Of a DNA stretch of 64,000 nucleotides, positions 55,651-64,000 are shown piece after piece. Under the pieces are notes generated by a model that searched no databases, was not told the origin of the DNA, and saw only the letters and a program-made list of their open reading frames with translations. Both the position numbers and the translations under genes were made by a program. Origin of the DNA: Choanephora cucurbitarum (taxonomy: Eukaryota > Mucoromycota > Mucoromycetes > Mucorales > Choanephoraceae). How positions within the stretch are numbered: the stretch's first letter is position 1; each line of letters starts with the position of its first letter. The DNA is taken from the NCBI GenBank assembly GCA_025331435.1, contig JAIWNI010000001.1, positions 1 through 64,000 on the forward strand, written 5' to 3'.

Positions 55651-56709
55651 AATCAGTCTTGCAATAAACATCATGTCTCTTTAGAAGAATGAGGACTGTA
55701 TTACCCTTTCTTTATCATGTTGATCGATAGCTAGTATTTCCAAAAAAAAAAGATATCCAGTTGTAGTCTACACTCTTGTCAATTAGAAATAAGCGTATTC
55801 TTATTCATTCTAGCTCAGAGAATAAAAAAAAAAAAGGGAGAGCTTGATCTTTCATTGTACAAAACTAGTAAGGTTAGAGAGAGAAAAGGGATAAAGTATG
55901 ATTAGGGCTCTTCAACTCAAAGAATTAAAAGGAAACCCTTATCATGAACATTCAATTGGGATCCTTTTGTCAGGTTCAAAATAGTTATTGTTGTTGTTGT
56001 CAAATCATCTCTGATATGTTGCCATAGAAATCAGTGCATACCATCTAAAGGATAATCAATGAAGGGCAGTTGGTTACTATAAAAGCAGGGATAGAGAAGT
56101 CTAATGCAACAGTTTAAAACTCAGATAGGGATCTAGGGTTGAGGTATCTATCCCTTTAGCATGTTTACATAAGAATATGTTACATGGAATATCAAGCTAT
56201 TCAAGCCACATTCTATATATACAAACCAAAGGCTCAATTGATGGGCTCTTTAATGTTCAACCGGCTAATAAAATCAAATAAATCAAGTATTGGAGATGTA
56301 AAAGAGGCAACCCTTTCAATTTAGCTTAAATGATCTGTTCACCAAGGAGAAAGACTTTATTGACTGTATCTCTAAACGACTAATGCTTAACATTGACGTT
56401 TTTTTTTCAAGCCTGGATTTAAACGCCTAAGCCTAGTTTATACCTGCTCCTCCCTCTTTTTTTTTTTTTATCAACCATTTCATAAACTACTAACGGCATT
56501 GATTATCCATTAAAAAAAAAAGTGAATCCGGATAATCAACGGACCAGCTTTAAAACTCAATTCAACTGTCTTTTTTAAGACACGAACGGATAATTCGGGT
56601 CTGGAAAATAAGCGTATTTTTTTCCACCCCCTTTTTTTTTTTATAAGCCGAATCTGTTGTTACTTTCTATCATCAGTTGCTTCTCTTCTTATTCATCAAA
56701 TCTATTCTG
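55651..56709. other. Intergenic and promoter of the GDPase gene
   Basis: About 1.06 kb of AT-rich DNA. The proximal part carries an inverted pair of GATA-type motifs at 56500-56538 and a third GGATAA near 56590. No exon was recognised. Confidence 0.45.
56500..56538. promoter_or_regulatory. Inverted TTATCC / GGATAA pair upstream of the GDPase gene
   Basis: TGATTATCC and GGATAATCA form a perfect 9-bp inverted repeat separated by 21 bases, about 170 bp upstream of the start codon. A third GGATAA lies 50 bp downstream. GATA-type zinc-finger factors bind such cores. The pairing is suggestive only. Confidence 0.4.
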
Positions 56710-58200
56710 ATGTCTAAAGAAACAACACCTTCACCATATAAACAATTCAATGAAGCAGCGAAAGCACACGCTAAGAACAGACGAACACAAGGAGCAGTTC
56801 ATGTGCGTCTAAGTATGTTGGTGCTTGGGATTGCTATTGCCTTGGCTTTCTACTTTTATCCTGATCTTCTTCATCCATCTACCTCATCATCAAGTAAGTA
56901 TAGAAAAAACAGGGTGGAAGTACTGGTTTAGTGAACGTATGTCCTCATCTTAGAACCTTTGGATCGTTGTCAAAAGTATGCTCTCATGGTTGATGCAGGA
57001 TCTACAGGCTCACGTATCCACGTCTACAAATTTCATCAATGCAGTCATGAAGAAGCCGTAAAGCTCGAAGAAGAAGCCTTGTTTGAACAGACCATTCCCG
57101 GCCTATCTGCCTACCCAGACAACCCTCAAGCAGCCGCCGAATCATTAGACATCTTGCTCGACAAGGCTCTCCAAATAGTACCTCCATCACTTCAGAAAAG
57201 AACACCTATCCAAGTCAAGGCAACAGCCGGTCTTCGTCTTTTAGGTCAAGAAAAGAGTGATGCTATCCTGAAGACAGTGCGTCATCATCTAGAGACAAAG
57301 TATCCTTTCCCTATCATCGGTCAAGACGGTGTGGCCATCATGGACGGACGTGATGAAGGTGTGTATGCCTGGATCACTGTCAATTTCCTGTTGGGCCGTT
57401 TTGATCCTCGCAATCAACACCATACAGCAGCTGTATTGGATCTCGGGGGTGGCTCGACTCAGATTGTGTTTGAACCTGATCGTCTACCGGATGGCACCTT
57501 GCCTGAATTGCCTGATAATGACTTTAAATATCGATTGACACATGAAGGCAAAGACTACTTGCTCTACCAACACTCCTACCTGGGTTATGGTCTGATGGAA
57601 GCACGTAAGCGTATGCATCAACAAGTCTTGGACCAACACGCTTCTCTGGCCAGCCATCAGTTAACACATGCCTGTCTTCCTGAGGGTATCCGTTGGGAAT
57701 ACAATAAGCTCGAGAATCCTATCGAGTTCTTGGGTAACGGTTCCTTTGATGACTGTCTTGGTGTAGCTGATCTTGCCTTGAATAAGCACAAGCCATGTGA
57801 TTTTGCACCTTGCTCCTTTGATGGTATCTACCAACCTCCTATTGCCGATACCTTCACAGAGGGTCCTATCTATATCTTCTCCTATTTTCATGACCGTACT
57901 CAACCCTTGGGTCTGCCTGCTTCTTTCCGTTTGCCTCAGCTTGCTTCATTGACTGAAGCAGTCTGTTCAGGTGCTTATTTAGAAAATGTGACAGATGTGT
58001 CATTAAGGGACGAAATCTTGGATCGTCCTGAATGGTGTCTGGATCTCTCATTTATTTATCGCCTCTTGTCTTTTGGCTATGAAATTCCTCCAGAAAGAGA
58101 ATTGACTGTGGCTAAAAAGATCAATGGTGTAGAGACTGGTTGGTGTCTTGGTGCTGCTATTGCTATTTTGGGTGATAATTCACTTAAAGATATGAATTAA
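56710..58200 (+). CDS. GDA1: Golgi guanosine/nucleoside diphosphatase (GDA1/CD39 family)
   Basis: A type II membrane protein of about 475 residues. The cytosolic tail (MSKETTPSPYKQFNEAAKAH) is followed by one membrane span (MLVLGIAIALAFYFYPDLL), then a lumenal apyrase domain. Apyrase conserved regions are present: VDAGSTGSRIHVYKF (ACR1), VKATAGLRLLG (ACR2), DEGVYAWITVNFLLG (ACR3), AVLDLGGGSTQIVFEP (ACR4) and GWCLGAAIAIL (ACR5). The single intron (near 56894-56953) restores KPLDRCQKYALMVDAG. Golgi GDPases break down the GDP left after mannosylation, letting GDP-mannose exchange continue. The topology and single TM fit GDA1 rather than the two-TM Ynd1. A start at 56710 is chosen because upstream there is no ATG in frame. 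Confidence 0.93.
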
Positions 58201-58357
58201 ATACCTACCCTTTAATAGAAGACTTCACTCTATTTATTTGCTAGAACACTAATAAATCCCACAAATAATAACAGACGCTATGTGTGTAAAAAGGAATCAT
58301 AAAGAAAACGAATTCTACTTATTTTTCTTTTATTTACGAACAAAAGAATATAGATGT

Positions 58358-58696
58358 TTATTCTTCATCGTCAGCAGCAGCCTTCTTTTCATCACCAGTA
58401 GCACGGGTGTAGATGATTTGAGCGTGGTGGCGAGAGATAGGCTTGATCAAACCTTGAGCTTCGAGTTCACGGATAGCAATACGAGCCAAAGAACCGTTCA
58501 ACTTGAGACGGTCAACCAAGACAGATTGAGAGATGAGCTTGTAGGTAGGAACTTCCTTGAACAAACGTTCGTAAGTGGGCTTGTCGAGGATGACCAAGTT
58601 GTTGGCCTTGTCCTTGACCTTCTTGGCAGACCACTTCTTCTTGGCCTTCTTTCCACCAGAGGATGAGCTAGGCTTAGCGGCAACGTCCTTTTTAGC
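58358..58696 (-). CDS. RPS25: 40S ribosomal protein S25 (5' exon not located)
   Basis: The exon begins right after an acceptor ending ATAATAG, encoding [20 protein letters not shown] and then [20 protein letters not shown]. The conserved winged-helix core follows: [40 protein letters not shown] and [11 protein letters not shown], ending [10 protein letters not shown]. This is the cytosolic small-subunit protein eS25. The start codon must lie in an upstream exon on the right side, because the frame before the acceptor is intronic. I could not find a convincing short exon with a standard donor in the next 700 bases. Coordinates give only the exon I can defend. Confidence 0.88.
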   Translation of the reverse strand, partial: AKKDVAAKPSSSSGGKKAKKKWSAKKVKDKANNLVILDKPTYERLFKEVPTYKLISQSVLVDRLKLNGSLARIAIRELEAQGLIKPISRHHAQIIYTRATGDEKKAAADDEE

Positions 58697-59582
58697 CTAT
58701 TATAGTTTACAAAATAGTCAGCTTCAAACTCTTCTTTAAGAACGTATGCATGCAAAGTCTATTCATTCCACATCTCTTTTTCTTCTCTCTCTCTGAATGG
58801 TGTATAGAGTTGAAAGTTGGTTGTCGATTCAACAGACTACATGGCTAGGTTGAGTAAAGAATCGTGTCAGAGAAGTTGAATGACATGTGCGATGGGGTGT
58901 TTGAAAAGAAAAAAAGTGTCATGTGTATATAGTCATTGAGCTAGAGATACACGTAAGAACGTGTATTATATAATATCTTCCAACCCCTTTAGATGAACGC
59001 ACGGATGATATTTTAAAGATAGATGAATCATGTATAACTAGACAGATGCATCCACCCATCCACACATTATTAAAAAAAAGCAAGGAGAATAGACTGAATC
59101 TTTCCTTATCGTGATGGTGTCTCGTGTTTTCTTTCCATATAGAATCTACATCATACATCCATTCAGCTGTTGGTTGTGAATCCAATATAATAGAGAGAGA
59201 GTAGTAGTAGTAGTAGTAGGAGTTGTAGAGTAGATAGTCTTGCTTGCATGCATACAGTATGTTGGATGTCTGTTACGAACCATATTGGATGAGAGGGGGA
59301 AACAATCGCATGCAGAGGCAAGGTCTCTACTTGTAATGCTTGTTCGGAGCCTACTTTTGGAAATTAATTTTCATGCTGAGATCGCTTTACTCCGGACCGG
59401 AATTTTTTTTGAAGTAGTACCATTTAGTTTGACAGAATGAACCATCCTAATTGGAATCATTCCTTATTATAAAGAGGTGATCAGATAAAAAGAAGAAAAA
59501 GAAAAAGGATTTAGCAGTGTCTCTTATTGTTAGAGACTTCCAAATTAGATGAAAATGGCATGATTCGGTTGAGAGAATTGAG
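58697..59582. other. Spacer with (TAG)n microsatellite
   Basis: It contains the missing 5' part of the RPS25 gene on the minus strand and a short TAG/GTA repeat near 59201-59219. No other gene was recognised. Confidence 0.45.
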
Positions 59583-59590
59583 TATAAAAG
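59583..59590 (+). promoter_or_regulatory. TATA box of the small secreted peptide gene
   Basis: TATAAAAG lies 79 bp upstream of the start codon of the 50-residue secreted peptide, followed by a pyrimidine-rich initiator region, a canonical strong core promoter layout. Confidence 0.65.
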
Positions 59591-59668
59591 AAAGCTCATT
59601 GCTCGCTGCTTTTCTTTTTTTTCATTCTCTTTTTCTTCTTTTGTTTCTCCTAATCATAATCAATAAGC

Positions 59669-59821
59669 ATGTTCAGATACATTATTTTAGTCATTGTCTT
59701 ATGTGCCCTATCTACCACTGTAGGCTTGCCATTAATAACATTCCATGAAAGAGCTGATTTAGGCTGTACTACTGCTACTGACCGTACTCCTTTTTGTGAT
59801 CCAAATAACACAGTTTCTTAA
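59669..59821 (+). CDS. Small secreted peptide (50 aa), novel
   Basis: A short uninterrupted frame with a strong N-terminal signal peptide (MFRYIILVIVLCALSTTVGL). The predicted mature part is about 28 residues and has just two cysteines (LGCTTATDRTPFCDPNN), which could form one disulfide-closed loop of ten residues. It ends NNTVS with an N-glycosylation-type sequon. A TATA box stands 79 bp upstream, and the 3' sequence continues T-rich with no other frame. I do not recognise the family. Size and layout match secreted effector, hydrophobin-unlike, antimicrobial or signalling peptides of fungi. It is too short to show homology. No intron is needed. Confidence 0.6.
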   Translation: MFRYIILVIVLCALSTTVGLPLITFHERADLGCTTATDRTPFCDPNNTVS

Positions 59822-62018
59822 TTTTCTTCTTCTTCTTCTTAACGGCCAGTCTACTGTCATTGATGCCTTGTATTTCTTTTATATTTAAGATAGCGTTTAT
59901 GACGTTTATCATTCCTCTTTATTTTTTAGCAATAAATCATTGTACCTTCTTTATTAAACAATAGTTGAAAATAACGATAGAAAGAACTGTATTTCATATT
60001 TAGATTGTTGTTTCATTACAATCCTGACTATGCATTGTTGCCACACACACACACACAATATGACTTTAGCTCCCTTATATCAACTGCTCTTTTAACTCAC
60101 CCGTGTTTCATCATCAATTTGCCACCAACGTCAATGTTTATAGTCAACGTAATTGAACAGAGACAAATTCACCATTTCCGGAAATAAGCTATGCATTGAT
60201 ATCGGTTAGTAAATTGCAAAATGCACCAATAGAAAAAAAAACAGTAGATGAACTTGTGTTCTCAAGTTACAAACTGTCAAGTTAGGTCATAAACCCCATT
60301 TGGCCGAGACAAAAATCTTTTCTTTCTAAAAGACTATTGTTGTTTTATGCAAGATGCGCTAAATGCCATCTGATATTCTCGAGTCTGTATTATCGAGAAT
60401 GACGATCGGAAAAGAAATCACTCGTGCATCGCATCCAATACAAATGGTAAGCAACTGGTGAATGCCTGAACATAGAGAGCACACTCAGCTGTTGTTGTTC
60501 TCCTTTCAAGTGATCATACTCTATACAAGTAACTCTGTGACTTAAACTGATTGAGCTACTGATGTTCAACGTTTGTTATTGGTTTTAATGCATTTTGAGA
60601 TCGAGAAAACCAGTACAAGCTTATCCGATGAAATTTACTAGACATTGATAAACCCTGAAGACTCTCACCGAAAAAAGGTTCTATCTCTTTCTTTTCTTGA
60701 AAAGTAAATCTATACAATGTCTTAACTATAGTAACAAGCAAGTAGGGTGCTGATACAGAAGCTGTAGGATGAAGCCAATGCAGTTAGAATTGATTTCTGA
60801 TATGCTTACACAAAGTTTCCCAAAGTGAAAGAAAAAAAAATGCCATGGTTACACCAATTGACAAGATAAGTACTTTGTCTCAAAATGAAAACTCAAATGC
60901 ATCAAACTATACACGGTTTTTTTTTCCCAGCTAATACTATGTAAACTAACAATTCAAGCTGCATGAACAAGACTATAAAAACAAATAGAATGTCCATAGT
61001 CTGTCTTTTGCGAAAAAAAAAGAGAGCAAAATACAAAGAGAATAGCTGAAAAAGATAAGCTTTTATCTTCTAGTTCAGCCAACACAAGCTCAGCTATTAG
61101 CTGAAAGGGAAGTTTCAGGACCAAAAATAAACCCTTGCTGGCTAGCATTTATTTGTGGAAATTCAATATTGGTGTCATTGTGTTACCATATCTTTGATGA
61201 AAATCAAAACTTGATGTGTTTTGCGCACTTGATGAGGCTTTTTATAGCAAGAGAAAAGAAGACATGTGCTTTCAATGTTGAGCTAATATTTGCATAATCA
61301 GTTTGTCGCGGTATAATAAAGATTTCTTCTCAGAAAATCGAAATTCTTTTTTCTTGTATCATAGAATGTCGAAGAACATGTTTGCCTAAAACAGTCTTTT
61401 TCTTAAAGAAAAGAAGGATGGTTTGGATAATCTGTCGAAGTAAAAAAAAAAAAAAAAGAAACTAAAAGGTGGGAAAAGCATGTAATACTGATAGCTCACT
61501 TCTTTACAAATAAGCTATACAAACTTCAAACTAAAATGGCTTTTCTAACAACAGGACTTATTCTGACTTGAAAATAACTATTGTGCCGCCTATGTTTATC
61601 TTTTTATTGGAAATCAAGCGAAAATTTCTCTCTTAAATGACCAGAGACATGTACGCTTGTATCACTGACAACCTTCCTTTTTTTTTTCTCTTGCTTGGCC
61701 TAATCTACTTTATTCATGATAACGAAAAACATAAGAAAGTTGAAAGAGAAGAGTCCTTTTAAATGGTTGTCTTTGGCAGTTTATGCTGACATAATAAGCA
61801 CCATTGTTCAGTGTGTCCGGTCCGCATGAAGACCAATACACCATCGTTTTATTTCCTTTTTTAATCAGGTACGTAAGCGGTTTTTTCAGGATTTCCTAAA
61901 TTGAAACCGAGTCACCTTTTCTATCTTATGAAAGCTGCCAGACAAAAACCCTATCTTTCTATTTCCAGACTTCTTTACTTCCTTTCATTTTCTCTTTCAT
62001 TCTATCTCTCACTACAAA
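59822..62018. other. Gene-poor spacer
   Basis: About 2.2 kb of AT-rich DNA. It has a CA microsatellite near 60041-60057, an A16 run near 61442 and T tracts. No exon or RNA gene was recognised. The last 150 bases are pyrimidine-rich before the second bZIP start. Confidence 0.45.
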
Positions 62019-64000
62019 ATGGAACCAATGTCTTTTGATTGGCTTGATAATGACAATGATATTCTTGACTCTTTAGTTCAACTTGCTTCATTGCCAAATC
62101 AGCCTATTTCTCCAAACAACATCTCTCATATCAATACTAATAATGATATTTTACACTATCTAAATCAGCAAACCAATACCCAACAGCAACATAACATGAG
62201 CTCTGCTTCGTCAAGCTCGTTTTTGATGCAAGGTGGATTCGCTCCTGAACCACCAATGACACATAATTTGCCCTCTCAACAACAAGAGATGAGTCCCGAG
62301 AAAGTAAATCAGGTGATGGAGTCTATTGGAAGAATAGATTCTGCTGCCACTGGGGGCGCGCCTCCAAAATTAAATGAAGCTGAAGTGAGTGCAGTGTTCC
62401 AACAACCTATCTCGATCGTACAAGGCAATGATAACTTTGTGACCTTTACACCTGTTCTCAACAAATCAGGAGACAGTACCACCACTGATACCAACGGTAG
62501 CGGTCACCGTAACACCAAAAGCAAACAAACAGCCAAAAAAGTTAAATACAGAGAACCTATCTTTGTTACCGAGTCGCCTCAGAGCTTCAATAAGAAGATG
62601 AAGAAATATCCAGCAAACAATACACATCAATCAAGTAGTGCTGAAGAAAACTCAGAGGATGAAGATGAAGCTATGTTACAGAATACAAATTCATCTTCTT
62701 TAAAACAGATGAGTTCAAAGGAACGAAGGTGAGAAAAAAAAACAGATATCATTGCTGACGATGTATGTGTTACTTACTTTTGTTTGTATCTATAGACAAC
62801 TACGAAACAAGATTTCAGCTCGTAACTTTAGAGTGAGAAGAAAAGGTAAAATTTGCTTATCAAAACAATCATATAGATCGCTTTACTTATGTCTTTAAAA
62901 GAATACATCACCAAGCTAGAGGAAAAGGTGGAACAGCAAGAAAAGATCATTCAATCACTGAAAGAAGAAAATGCAAAGCTTCGAAAAGCCAATCAGGAGG
63001 TTATGAATCAAGTCTTGGATCAACTGATTACACCACCACCTTCAAGCGATGAATTTCAATCAAGTTCACCTTCATCCAGTTCAGAGAGTCATGGCTCACC
63101 TTATGGTCCTGCTCCTATCCAACAGTTTCAGTTCAACGATCTTTATTCGTTTGATTTATTCGATCAACATCCAGCACAGCCACTTCCTGAAACAAGCAAT
63201 GCCTTCTATCTCAACCATGCAGTGATGCCTGACTGGAACATGCATCGTGTGCTTAGCGACAAGATGGTCTCTGAAACAACAGAAGAACACAAAAAGGAGC
63301 TTGTTCGTGATCTCTTTACAAACTATCCTTTGTTGGCCCCTGCTCTGATGTCAATCGTTATCCGTCATACTCTTTCTCTCGAGTATGTTGCTAATCTCAT
63401 GAGAGAATTCACTGAAAGTATTGAGAGCGATAATGCTACTGTTTATGGTCGTTCTGAAGATGAAGAAACACTCCGTGGTCACGATGATCTTGAAGATCTT
63501 AAGGCAAGCATGAATGCAATGAACATAAATGAAGATAAAGTCAAGGAAGAAACCCAGTCACCGAAAGAAAAGCAAGATGAACTAGATGATCAAGCACATC
63601 TTGAAATCATGCTCAAGAGCTGCTTTGTCAGCTATGCTTTACAACGTGCCCGTGGATTGTCTCATCAACAAGCCTTTGATCGCTATAAGCAGTGTGTAAA
63701 GCAGCATCCTGAATGGATAGAGAAGATCAAGAAGCAATCAAAAAAGACAAAGGAAACCAAAGATAACAAAAAAGCTTGCTCTTCCAAGAAGGGCACTAAG
63801 AAATCTTCTGGTATTCAAACACTTCAAGCCTATTGCCGTGTAGCTGGAACTCTGCTCAGACAACCTCAGCGTATGGCTAATGTAGGTCAAGTATTAAAGG
63901 AGCAAACTCAGTTTATAAACAACAAAAACATATCAGTTATCGAACACAATTTCAGAAAATCCATCAATTCATCTCGACCTCAGAACTTCCGCATTGCCAA
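62019..64000 (+). CDS. bZIP transcription factor (C-terminus beyond window)
   Basis: The gene starts MEPMSFDWLDNDNDILDSLV. The N-terminal region is Asn/Gln/Ser-rich. The DNA-binding core is built by two splices, at about 62729/62797 and 62844/62902: SSKERRQLRNKISARNFRVR then RKEYITKLEEKVEQQEKII. The zipper continues SLKEENAKLRKANQEVMNQV. The basic core Asn-Lys-Ile-Ser-Ala-Arg-Asn-Phe-Arg fits the bZIP N-x7-R rule. The third exon stays open from about 62902 to the window end, with helical acidic segments (EHKKELVRDLFTNYPLL, LMSIVIRHTLSLEYVANLMR) and a Lys-rich patch, then IQTLQAYCRVAGTLLRQPQR. The protein is longer than 560 residues. The long conserved-looking C-terminus after the zipper is not a known domain to me. 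Confidence 0.85.

Overview
This window is nuclear DNA of a filamentous fungus, most likely an early-diverging one of the Mucorales type (Mucoromycota). The evidence is AT-rich intergenic DNA, many short introns (mostly 45-80 nt, GTAAGT...TAG), compact gene islands encoding conserved eukaryotic housekeeping proteins, and remnants of repeat families that I associate with mucoralean genomes. I cannot name a species. No tRNA, rRNA or CRISPR array was recognised.

Layout. 0.4-7.4 kb is a gene island: a GPI-anchored glycine-rich wall protein, a ricin-B lectin with a proline-rich tail, COQ2 (minus strand) and the phenylalanyl-tRNA synthetase alpha subunit. 8.3-17.3 kb is a transposon-rich block: a 546-bp TIR element with TTA target duplications, a broken repeat-family gene, a complete Ty3/gypsy retrotransposon with almost identical LTRs, and a decayed LINE reverse transcriptase fragment. 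17.4-21.6 kb holds a kinesin-14 and an MFS sugar transporter. 21.7-26.4 kb is a long stretch with no convincing gene. 26.5-42.2 kb is dense: mitochondrial ribosomal protein mL58, Ku80, a B-box/DUF2009 protein, a grainyhead/CP2 transcription factor, the AP-2 sigma subunit, Vfa1, a Tyr/Pro-rich orphan and bifunctional aminodeoxychorismate synthase. 42.8-45.4 kb holds an isochorismatase-like hydrolase surrounded by three small TIR elements. 47-64 kb contains NOP14, a bZIP factor with a CRE in its own promoter, a secreted 5'-nucleotidase, a Golgi GDPase (GDA1 type), RPS25, a 50-residue secreted peptide, and a second bZIP factor cut by the window end.

How genes relate. The neighbours are mostly unrelated housekeeping genes. 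Possible functional pairings are the secreted 5'-nucleotidase next to the GDA1-type nucleoside diphosphatase (nucleotide hydrolysis in the secretory pathway), and the chorismate-consuming ABZ1 divergent from an isochorismatase-fold hydrolase. Both may be chance. Several gene models needed hand splicing: a start-codon-only exon in the AP-2 sigma gene, a hidden terminal exon in the DUF2009 gene, and non-obvious acceptors in COQ2 and ABZ1. The most novel items are the small secreted peptide at 59.7 kb, the CACTA-like element that carries two phase-0 exon-like segments, and the possibly self-primed recent retrotransposon.
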